Assembly: GCF_007748095.1 (NCBI RefSeq)
Contig: NZ_CP036287.1
Location: forward strand, 248,001 to 312,000
Direction: 5' to 3'
Source of the DNA: Engelhardtia mirabilis
GTDB taxonomy: Bacteria > Planctomycetota > UBA1135 > GCA-002686595
DNA: 64,000 nucleotides
Shown here: positions 53,700-60,755 of the stretch, piece by piece
Layout of the letters: the number at the start of each line of letters is the position of its first letter
Position numbering within the stretch: the stretch's first letter is position 1
Translations under genes and position numbers: made by a program
Notes under the pieces: generated by a model
What the model was told of the DNA's origin: nothing
What the model saw: the letters and a program-made list of their open reading frames with translations, nothing else
Database searches by the model: none

Positions 53700-54644
53700 T
53701 TGCGAACTGACAGCGAAACCGACCCCTCGCTCGACTACGTCCAGCGCGTCAACCGGGCCATCGACCACGTCCTGGCCCACCTGGACCAGCCCCTCTCTCT
53801 CGAGGTCGTGGCGCGGGCGGCGAGCTTCTCGCCCTTCCACTTCCACCGCGTCTTCAAGTCCCTCACCGGCGAGACCCTGAACGCCTTCATCAAGCGCGTG
53901 CGCCTCGAGCGCGCCGTCTCGATGCTCGGTCGGACCCAAGGCCGCTCGCTGACCGAGATCGCCCTGGCCTGCGGCTTCGGCTCCTCCTCCGACTTCTCGC
54001 GCAGCTTCAAGCAGCGCTTCGGCGTCCCGCCCAGCGCCTTCGACGTGCAGGCCTACCGCCGCGATCGGCGCGAGCGTTGGCAGTCGACGGTCGCCGATCC
54101 CGAGTACCGCCATCTGCTCCAACGCCTGCCACCCGGCGAGAACCCCGACGGCTTCGAGGTCGAGCTGTTGCGGCTACCCCCGCGCCGGGTGGCCTACATC
54201 CGCGTGCCCGATCCCTTCAGCAGCCTGGGCGCGGTGACCGGCGCCGCCGAGCGGCTGGTGGAGTGGGCCGAGGCGCGCGGCGTCGCGGGCGGCACCTGGT
54301 ACGGCTACATGTGGGACGACCCGGAGGTCGTGGCCCACGAGGACTGCCGTTACGACGTGGCGGTCGAGGTCGACGAGGTGCGTCCCGAGGGCGAGGTGGG
54401 CCGCTTCGACTTCCCGGCCATGACCGTGGCGAAGCTCGAGATCAAAGGCGCCATCGACCTGGAGCAGCGCGCCCTCGATTGGATCTACGCCACCTGGCTG
54501 CCGCGCTCGGGAATGGTGCCGACCGATCAGCCGTGCTTCGAGGTCTGGCACGGGCGCCCCTTCGCCCACGGCTACGAGCACTTCGAGCTGGACCTGCACC
54601 TGCCGATCCGCAGCCTCCTCGCCGTCGGCACCGATCGCGGGTAG
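53700..54644 (+). CDS. AraC-family regulator with GyrI-like ligand domain
   Basis: 314 residues from TTG at 53700; no ATG or GTG in frame fits better. The first 115 residues hold two HTHs of AraC type: AIDHVLAHLDQPLSLEVVAR, SPFHFHRVFKSLTGETLNAF, and RSLTEIALACGFGSSSDFSR, then FKQRFGVPPSAF. Residues about 155-310 are a GyrI-like small-molecule-binding domain (VELLRLPPRRVAYIRVPDPF, WYGYMWDDPEVVAHEDCRYD, FEVWHGRPFAHGYEHFELDL). Such regulators (Rob/SoxS-GyrI type) control detoxification. The divergent VOC gene is the obvious target. Confidence 0.9.
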   Translation: MRTDSETDPSLDYVQRVNRAIDHVLAHLDQPLSLEVVARAASFSPFHFHRVFKSLTGETLNAFIKRVRLERAVSMLGRTQGRSLTEIALACGFGSSSDFSRSFKQRFGVPPSAFDVQAYRRDRRERWQSTVADPEYRHLLQRLPPGENPDGFEVELLRLPPRRVAYIRVPDPFSSLGAVTGAAERLVEWAEARGVAGGTWYGYMWDDPEVVAHEDCRYDVAVEVDEVRPEGEVGRFDFPAMTVAKLEIKGAIDLEQRALDWIYATWLPRSGMVPTDQPCFEVWHGRPFAHGYEHFELDLHLPIRSLLAVGTDRG

Positions 54645-55155
54645 AGGCCGCTGCCGTCGAGGGACGCGGCGCCGCCCGGAATCGGTCCGCCGCCAACCGG
54701 TCCAAGCCCGCGGAGCCGGAGGGGACCGGTTGCCCGCGTCGTGCTGGTACTGCACGACGTCCGCAGGGTCGGGGTCGTTCCGGGTGGGTGTCGGCGAGCG
54801 ACGAGCTTCTTCCACGTGCCAGACGATTCGGCTGGCTCCGAGCGGGTCACAGAGCACGAGCCGGGGCGTGCGAGTGCAGCGACCCGTGCTCGATCGATCT
54901 GGTCAGAGGATCTCGGCAGGCCATCGCGAGTTGATCGTGGAAGCCGAACGCCTCCGCCTTGCCGAGCAACGGGAGTGCTGCTGACCGACCGCTGACTCGC
55001 TCCAGCGGAAATCGGAGAAGGACCGGTGGAACCCGCGACGACGCACGCCGTTTCCAGGCAGAGCGGGGGATTGGCCTTCGCTTCGCGTCGCCTCCGAATC
55101 CTCGGAGCCGACCTGTACTTCCATCGGGAAACTCCCGTCCTCACGAAAGGCCAGT
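54645..55155. other. Intergenic region without a supportable gene
   Basis: About 510 bp. Open frames of 60-190 codons exist on both strands but show no family resemblance and no consistent codon bias. No RNA gene, hairpin terminator or repeat was recognised. Confidence 0.5.
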
Positions 55156-55653
55156 ATGAAATCGTCGATCATCAAGCTTGGCGCTCTTGCGCTCATCTCG
55201 CTCGCCGCCACCTCGGCCACCGCCGAAACCGACAGCGACTGGGCCGGCCCGGCATGCGGCAAGCTCGTACCGGTTGACGGCGACACGGAGCTGCTCTCGG
55301 CTCAGTCCTGCCAGTGCTCGGGCGCAGTCAGCCTCACCGTCGTCGCTGGATCGCTGACGATTCAACCGACCGGACTCGTGTGCTACACGCACAAGATCTC
55401 GCCCGACTACCAGACCTTCCAATCGGGCGGCGACACGCTCCTCGACCGCGACAAGTGGGTGAGCGAGCAACTGGTCAGCCAGAACTGCAACACCAGCGAC
55501 TGCAGCTGGTTCTTCGGTTGGTGGGGAACGCCCACCTGTGACCAGACGGTCCAGGACCTCAACGGCGGCGGATACGTCTATGTCGCGGTGGGCAACTGCA
55601 AGGACGGCGTGCCTATCGGGACCGACAGCGACGGCGACGGCGGCGAAGGGTGA
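55156..55653 (+). CDS. Small secreted Cys-containing protein of unknown function
   Basis: 165 residues with a clear signal peptide (MKSSIIKLGALALISLAATS, then ATAETD). The mature part has nine cysteines (GPACGKL, SCQCSGA, GLVCYTH, QNCNTSDCSWFF, PTCDQTV, NCKDG), which suggests disulfides, and an Asp/Gly-rich tail (GTDSDGDGGEG) that may bind calcium. No family is recognised. A GC-rich hairpin with a 16-bp stem lies between its stop and the next gene. Confidence 0.8.
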   Translation: MKSSIIKLGALALISLAATSATAETDSDWAGPACGKLVPVDGDTELLSAQSCQCSGAVSLTVVAGSLTIQPTGLVCYTHKISPDYQTFQSGGDTLLDRDKWVSEQLVSQNCNTSDCSWFFGWWGTPTCDQTVQDLNGGGYVYVAVGNCKDGVPIGTDSDGDGGEG

Positions 55654-55674
55654 CCCGCCCGAGTGCGGATACTC

Positions 55675-55722
55675 GCCGGCCCCACCCTCGAGCGCGCCAA
55701 CGGGCCCGAGGGTGGGGCCGGC
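55675..55722 (+). terminator. Long hairpin
   Basis: A perfect 16-bp stem, GCCGGCCCCACCCTCG (55675-55690) with CGAGGGTGGGGCCGGC (55707-55722), around a 16-nt loop. It lies 21 bp after the stop of the small secreted protein. There is no T-tract. Confidence 0.7.
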
Positions 55723-55783
55723 TTCCAGGGACGCTCGGGAACGAGACCGATCTCGCTCAGACATTCGACTCCGAGACATCGAC

Positions 55784-57763
55784 ATGAAGACCGCCATCGC
55801 ATCGATCATCACCGCCCTCCTCGCCTCGAGCCCTGTTCCCGCCTCCGCCTCGTGTGCCCCTCAAGACGTCACTCGCGAGCTGGTCACGGCCCACTCGGAG
55901 TACCTGTCGCCGCGAGTCCACGCCGCCTTGGTCAAGGTGCTCGCGGCCGAGGAAGAGCTCGCGCAGTTGACCTATCCCTACGACGAGGACGGCCGTCCGA
56001 TCACGTATGCCGAGCAGGAGCGGCGGCTCCAGGACCCGGATTCGCCCCTGAAGCAGTACTTGGACCACCACCGTTCGCGGTTCGACTCGGGCAGCATCGA
56101 GATGGACCTCCGCAGCCTGCACGAGTGCATCCTGTTCGACGCCGCCTTCAGGGTGGCCTCGGAGCTCGTGTGGGAGCACCCCGACCTTGATCCGGCGGAG
56201 CTGCTGCGCGGATTCGACTCGGCGGTCGTCGAGGGGTCGCCGGTCTCGACCTCCGAGCTGGCGCTCGAATGCTTCGAGCGCTTCCGGGCGACGCTGAAGA
56301 TCGGCCCCCTCAACAACGGCACGGCGCTGGCGAGACTGACCTGGGGAGTGCTGCAGCAGAAGGACTGGTGGCGCCAGAGCGGCCACGACCGTGGGCAATT
56401 GATCGAGGACTTGCTCGGCGTCGGGCTCACCTCTCAGAATCTGGCCTGGACCGTCGACCTGGCGCTCATGAACCCGATGCGCCCCTCGCCGGATCCAGCC
56501 CAGGACGGGCGCGGTGTCTGCGGGCCCAAGCTGCCGATCTCGCTGGACGTGGGCTACGAACACCGACACGAGGAGGTCCTGGAGGGCGGCCTCGAGCTGG
56601 TGACCTATCTGTCGGCGCTCGACGACCCGACTCACGCCCTCGATCTCGAGCCGTACAAGGTCACCTCCGAGGACGGCGGGAAGACGATCATGGTCCCCAA
56701 CGACCTGGGTCACCTGCGTCGATGGGTGCCGCTGAAGCTCGAGCAGGTGCGCGACGAGCTCTACGACGGGGGCTATCGCGAGGAGCTCTACTTGGCCATG
56801 CGCCGCAGCTCGAGCCTCGAGCAGCGCTACCTCTTCTGGCAGACGCTCGCCGAGCGGTCGAGCTTCGCGGCCTTCCGGGTGCAGATGCTCGAAGAGCTCG
56901 GGGCGATCGTGGCCGGGACTGCAGACTTCCCGGAACCGCCGCGAGTGGAAGAGCTCCTGCTCCAGGCCCAGGTGCGCGCCCTCTCCCCGGACGAGGCCCG
57001 AGAGCTGCGAGCATTGCAGTTCGAGGCGCGGCGCAACGAGGATCGCTTCATTCAGACCTTGACCGAGCTGATGGTCGATCTCGGAGTCTTCGGGCAGATC
57101 GACGCCGTCGTGGCGACCCTGCGTGACGACCTGGCCGGCGTGCTCGAGCCCCTCGCGGCGGACGGCAACTCCGGAGGGGACCGCTACGAGTCCCTCCTCA
57201 ACGACGGCTGGTTCCGCTTGGCCTTCTCCAAGACTCACGAGCTCAATCGAATCCTTGGACAGGCGCTCGAGGGCTCCGAGGCCGGAGTTGCCGAGCTCCC
57301 CGACGTGGCCCGCGGCAACCTGATCTGGGCCGCGACGTGCGACGGCAGCCCCGAGGCGCGCGTGAACCTCGAGCGGGTCGTGTTCGAAGGCAGCGCAACC
57401 GACCTTTCGTCCGCCGTGCTGAACCCCGCCTGGGCGGAGGATGCGATCTACTCGATCGCCATGGGCTCACTGATCGACAAGGCCTGGTCGAGCGATACCG
57501 CCAGGTCGGACCGCCTCAAGGCCGAGGCCGCGTTCAGTACCAGCCTCGCGAAGCGCCCGGTCAACGAGGTCTCGAAGCAGATCCTGCTCGACACCCTGCA
57601 CGACGAGGACTGGTCGTCGCGCAAGAAGGACTCCTACTGGGGTCGCGCTTGGCAGAACCCGGCCGGCTACGTCGAGCGCCTCGACCTCGTGCGTCGGCTC
57701 TTGACCGGAGGGGAGATCGACCTGCTGACTGCCCAGGGCGTCTTGCCCGAAGGCCTCTTCTGA
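55784..57763 (+). CDS. Secreted helical protein of unknown function
   Basis: 659 residues from ATG at 55784, with a signal peptide (MKTAIASIITALLASSPVPA, then SASC). The body is largely alpha-helical and acidic, without repeats I can define: AALVKVLAAEEELAQLTYPY, RSLHECILFDAAFRVASELV, YLSALDDPTHALDLEP, ELMVDLGVFGQIDAVVATLR. Pairs of cysteines are few. No catalytic motif is recognised. It follows the small secreted protein on the same strand behind a hairpin, so expression is probably partly independent. It ends at a long convergent hairpin. Confidence 0.75.
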   Translation: MKTAIASIITALLASSPVPASASCAPQDVTRELVTAHSEYLSPRVHAALVKVLAAEEELAQLTYPYDEDGRPITYAEQERRLQDPDSPLKQYLDHHRSRFDSGSIEMDLRSLHECILFDAAFRVASELVWEHPDLDPAELLRGFDSAVVEGSPVSTSELALECFERFRATLKIGPLNNGTALARLTWGVLQQKDWWRQSGHDRGQLIEDLLGVGLTSQNLAWTVDLALMNPMRPSPDPAQDGRGVCGPKLPISLDVGYEHRHEEVLEGGLELVTYLSALDDPTHALDLEPYKVTSEDGGKTIMVPNDLGHLRRWVPLKLEQVRDELYDGGYREELYLAMRRSSSLEQRYLFWQTLAERSSFAAFRVQMLEELGAIVAGTADFPEPPRVEELLLQAQVRALSPDEARELRALQFEARRNEDRFIQTLTELMVDLGVFGQIDAVVATLRDDLAGVLEPLAADGNSGGDRYESLLNDGWFRLAFSKTHELNRILGQALEGSEAGVAELPDVARGNLIWAATCDGSPEARVNLERVVFEGSATDLSSAVLNPAWAEDAIYSIAMGSLIDKAWSSDTARSDRLKAEAAFSTSLAKRPVNEVSKQILLDTLHDEDWSSRKKDSYWGRAWQNPAGYVERLDLVRRLLTGGEIDLLTAQGVLPEGLF

Positions 57764-57800
57764 GAGGGGCGTGCGCCCGCAGATCGGCACGCTGCGAGAG

Positions 57801-57843
57801 GTGCCGCGCGCCGGTCGGAGAGTCTCCGGCCGGCGCGCGGCAC
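57801..57843. terminator. 43-bp near-perfect hairpin between convergent genes
   Basis: GTGCCGCGCGCCGG (57801-57814) pairs with CCGGCGCGCGGCAC (57830-57843). The interior (TCGGAGAGTCTCCGG) continues the stem to a loop of about three bases with one T:G pair. It is the strongest hairpin noticed in the window and probably ends transcripts from both sides. Confidence 0.7.
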
Positions 57844-57976
57844 CGCCTTACCGACGCGACCTCGGCCCCGCCAGCGCGTGGGCCGGACGGCCGCATCACC
57901 GCGGACGCGCGCCGGCGATCCTGTTCGAGACCGCGGACGAGGAGCTCCCGTCCCGACTCCGCTTCCGATCGACCGG

Positions 57977-58020
57977 CGGCCCCCACGGCCCCCCCGGCCC
58001 CCCCGGCCCCCCCGGCCCCC
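57977..58020. repeat. GGCCCCCCC microsatellite-like tract
   Basis: Four or five 9-bp units of GGCCCCCCC type, ending at the stop codon (58021) of the broken beta-barrel gene. It is prone to slippage, and read errors are possible. Confidence 0.75.
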
Positions 58021-58773
58021 TCAGTCGCCTCCCGAGCCGAACGACAGGCCCAAGGTCAGGCCGGCGTAGTAGTCACCGTCCTGCTCGGCGAGCACCAGGC
58101 CCGTGCGCCAGCCGCCGTCCCAGGCGTAGTCGACCAGGTGGTGCAGGTTCTCGCCGTCCCACAGGTGCGTGCTCGTGACGCGCTCGGCCCAGCGGATGCC
58201 CAGTCCGCCGATCAGCTCCCATTCGTCCTCGAACTCGCCGAAGGCCGTGCCCACGTAGGGCGCGATCGGCAGGCCGGTCCAGTGGTCGAGGCTCTTCGAG
58301 AGGGTCGCGTAGTAGGCCCGGCCATCGGGCGTGCCGATACGGTCCGAGCTGGTGCCGACGATCATCGCCGGGCGGCGCTCGGTCTCGTCGAAGACCCGGT
58401 AGTTGACCAGCGGCCCCACGTCCCAGCCGTCGGGGTCGAGGCTGCCGTCCTCGTAGGGGTTGAGCTCGATTCCCACGCGCAGTCGCTCGGTCACCGCGTA
58501 GGTCGCGGTCAGCCGCGTGCGCGCTCGGTCGACGGGGATGCCCTCGAGCAGGCGCAGGCCGATGCTCCAGGGGCGCGATACTGTTCCGCCGGTCCCACGG
58601 ACCGGCTGACCCTCACCGGGTCACAAGGGTCAGCTCGGGACGAGCGACGGGAACAGGTCGCTCGGCAGGGGCTCGCCCTCGATCTGCGCGGCGGGCGCGT
58701 CGTGAGGCTCCGCCCCGTCCTGGAAGGGGGCGGTGAGGAGCAGGCCGGAGAGGAAGCAGAGACCGGAGAGCAT
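58021..58773 (-). pseudogene. Outer-membrane beta-barrel-like gene interrupted by two in-frame TGA codons
   Basis: One frame runs from ATG at 58773 with a signal peptide (MLSGLCFLSGLLLTAPFQDG) for 47 residues. It meets TGA at 58632-58630 and again at 58623-58621, then continues open for 200 codons with coherent protein: RPWSIGLRLLEGIPVDRART, RLTATYAVTERLRVGIELNP, YYATLSKSLDHWTGLPIAPY, RWAERVTSTHLWDGENLHHL, and an end GDYYAGLTLGLSFGSGGD with alternating strands typical of small beta-barrels. The two stops lie inside a hairpin pair. Either it is a recent pseudogene, or the short signal-peptide frame and the barrel are remnants split by insertion of the hairpins. A GTG at 58494 could restart translation but without a signal. 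Confidence 0.7.
58589..58634. repeat. Two abutting hairpins inside the broken barrel gene
   Basis: CCGGTCC-CAC-GGACCGG (58589-58605) is directly joined to GCTGACCCT (58605-58613) pairing with AGGGTCAGC (58626-58634). Both TGA stops of the broken gene fall in the second hairpin. It could be a small palindromic insertion. Confidence 0.65.
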
Positions 58774-58902
58774 GGGGGCAGCATCGACCCTCGGGCCGGC
58801 CAACTCAACCGTTGATCGCGTTCGCGGCCACGACCGCGCCGAACGACAGCGAGCGGTCGGGGCCAGGGCTCGACCGCTCGCCGCGAAGTCGGACAGCGCG
58901 CC

Positions 58903-60609
58903 CTACTGGATCGTCAGGGTCGCCGCCGGCGTCATCGCCAGCCAGCCGGGGGCGCCGGCGTCGGGCAGGAAGGCCTGGCAGTGCAGGGTCGCTCCCACGA
59001 GGCCGGAGAGGTCGCCGCCCACGGGCAGGGTCGCCGAGCCGACTCCGGGCACGCCAGCCGTCCCACCCAGCACCATGGGCGGCAAGAGCACCATCGTGGC
59101 CGGGTTCAGGTAGATCGTTCCGCCGAGCATCGGCACCTCGGCCGGGACCAGGCTCAGGCCCAGGTAGGCCAGACCGCCCCCGATGCCGGCGCCCACGGTC
59201 AGCTCCGGCCCCCAGGCCAGGCACAGGCCGTCCTCGGCCTTCAAGGTCGGCACGATCCCGAAGGTGCCCGCCGTGCCCTGACCGTAGCTGTCGCCCAGGA
59301 CGCGGCAGTCCTCTTGGCAGAGCATGTAGTCGAAGAAGGGCGCGGTGACCGGCGTGGTGTGCAGGTTCGCGCTGCCGTGGGGATAGGGCTGGTAGGTGAA
59401 GTCCTGATCGGTCTTCTGCACGATCAGCGCAGTGGTGTAGGCGTTCACGTAGGCCTGGGGCACGCAGTCGCCGACGTCACCCTGGCTGTTGCCGCGCAGG
59501 GTCCGCAGGCCGTTGTTGTTGCGCGACGTGGCCAGGAAGAAGCCGCCCTCGGGGGTCGCCTCGACGCTGGGGGACTTCTCGAAGCCACCGATCGAGTAGC
59601 GGCGCACCCACTCGACGTTGCCACTGGCGTCGAGGGCCATCACGCCGGCCGCCGGGTACGGACTGGGAAGGGAGCTGTGGAGCTGCAGGCCGATCAGCGG
59701 CCGTCCGTCCGCGCGCAGGTCGAGGCTGGAGACCGCCACCGCCTGATCGACGGTGTCGGCGATCTCGTAGCGATGGGACCACTCGATTCCGCCGGAGCCG
59801 TCGAGGCGCATCGTGAAGACCTTGGGCACTCCGTTCTGGATCCACCAGCCGCAGATCAGCAGACCGTCGTCCGCCGTGGCCTCGATCTGCATCGACGCGG
59901 CGCCGCTTCCGTTGGCGGTGTAGCGCGCGCTCCAGATCGTGTGGCCCCACTCCGTCGTGCGCACGACGACGGTGCCGGCGCTCGAGGTGTAGAGCATGAA
60001 GAGGTCGCCGTTGGCGGCCGTCGCGATGTCTCCGACGAAGTTGTTGCCGACCTCCACGCCGTAGTCGCGGAACCAGTGCAGGGTGCCCGTCGAGCCAACG
60101 GCCATGACCACCACATCGTAGGAGGGACCGTTGGTGTAATCGCCCATGGCGATGTACTGACCCAGGTGGTTGCGGGTCAACTCCGTGAGCTTGCCGCTGC
60201 CCACGAGCGAGCGTTCCCAGGTCGGGAGGCCGGTCGCGACGTTGATCGCGGCCATGTAGGGCTGGCCCTCGACCGATCCGCACACGACCAGGGTCTGCTC
60301 GTCGACGAACATTGAGTCGTAGAACGTCGCCTGGCCGCCATCGAACGACGACAGGGCGACGTGGTGGGACACCTGACCGTCCGCCTCGTAGGTCGTCAGC
60401 CCGCAGTAGCGATCGCCCGCATCGGTGCGGTAGGGGTAGATCGAGGCGAAGCGGCCTCCCTCCGAGACTGCGGCGCAGGCATTGCCGTCCATCGTGGAGA
60501 TCTGAACGCCAATGTCGACGGTCCAGATCTGCGCCTGGGCGGAGGGAGCGAGTGTTGCGTGGGCGACTGCGGCGGCGCCGGCGAGCAGCAGTGAGCGGAG
60601 GACTTGCAC
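58903..60609 (-). CDS. Secreted delta-60/SBBP-like beta-propeller protein
   Basis: 568 residues from GTG at 60609 with AGGAA six bases upstream (VQVLRSLLLAGAAAVAHATL is the signal peptide). Repeats of about 50 residues have the pattern 'DDGLLICGWWIQNGVPK, FTMRLDGSGGIEWSHRYEI' and 'AAGVMALDASGNVEWVRRYS', which resembles the propeller repeats often annotated as delta-60 or SBBP. The C-terminal 110 residues (EDGLCLAWGPELTVGAGIGG to MTPAATLTIQ) are another version of the beta-sandwich tail seen on the ELWxxDGT and cytochrome proteins. It is surface-located, with no catalytic site visible. It lies in tandem behind the esterase gene. Confidence 0.85.
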   Translation of the reverse strand: MQVLRSLLLAGAAAVAHATLAPSAQAQIWTVDIGVQISTMDGNACAAVSEGGRFASIYPYRTDAGDRYCGLTTYEADGQVSHHVALSSFDGGQATFYDSMFVDEQTLVVCGSVEGQPYMAAINVATGLPTWERSLVGSGKLTELTRNHLGQYIAMGDYTNGPSYDVVVMAVGSTGTLHWFRDYGVEVGNNFVGDIATAANGDLFMLYTSSAGTVVVRTTEWGHTIWSARYTANGSGAASMQIEATADDGLLICGWWIQNGVPKVFTMRLDGSGGIEWSHRYEIADTVDQAVAVSSLDLRADGRPLIGLQLHSSLPSPYPAAGVMALDASGNVEWVRRYSIGGFEKSPSVEATPEGGFFLATSRNNNGLRTLRGNSQGDVGDCVPQAYVNAYTTALIVQKTDQDFTYQPYPHGSANLHTTPVTAPFFDYMLCQEDCRVLGDSYGQGTAGTFGIVPTLKAEDGLCLAWGPELTVGAGIGGGLAYLGLSLVPAEVPMLGGTIYLNPATMVLLPPMVLGGTAGVPGVGSATLPVGGDLSGLVGATLHCQAFLPDAGAPGWLAMTPAATLTIQ

Positions 60610-60755
60610 GGTTGGTTCCTGGATGAGCGAGCGGTGTCGGAACGGGAAGGCCGGTCGTCCGGCACCCACCCGTGGCGCGAAGGGCGTCCGCCAACTGCCA
60701 GGGGCCGGGGGGATTCCTCCCTCCGGCCCCTGGTCCGTCGCCCACGAGGTCCGCG

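Noticed and set aside
57977..58020. GGCCCCCCC units as a CRISPR-like array
   Set aside because: The units are directly adjacent without spacers; it is a simple tandem repeat.
58621..58632. TGA codons in the broken barrel gene as selenocysteine or reassigned codons
   Set aside because: Two TGA codons three codons apart in a non-enzymatic segment, with TGA used as a stop in other genes, make recoding unlikely. The adjacent hairpins look like an insertion, not a SECIS element, though this was not modelled.
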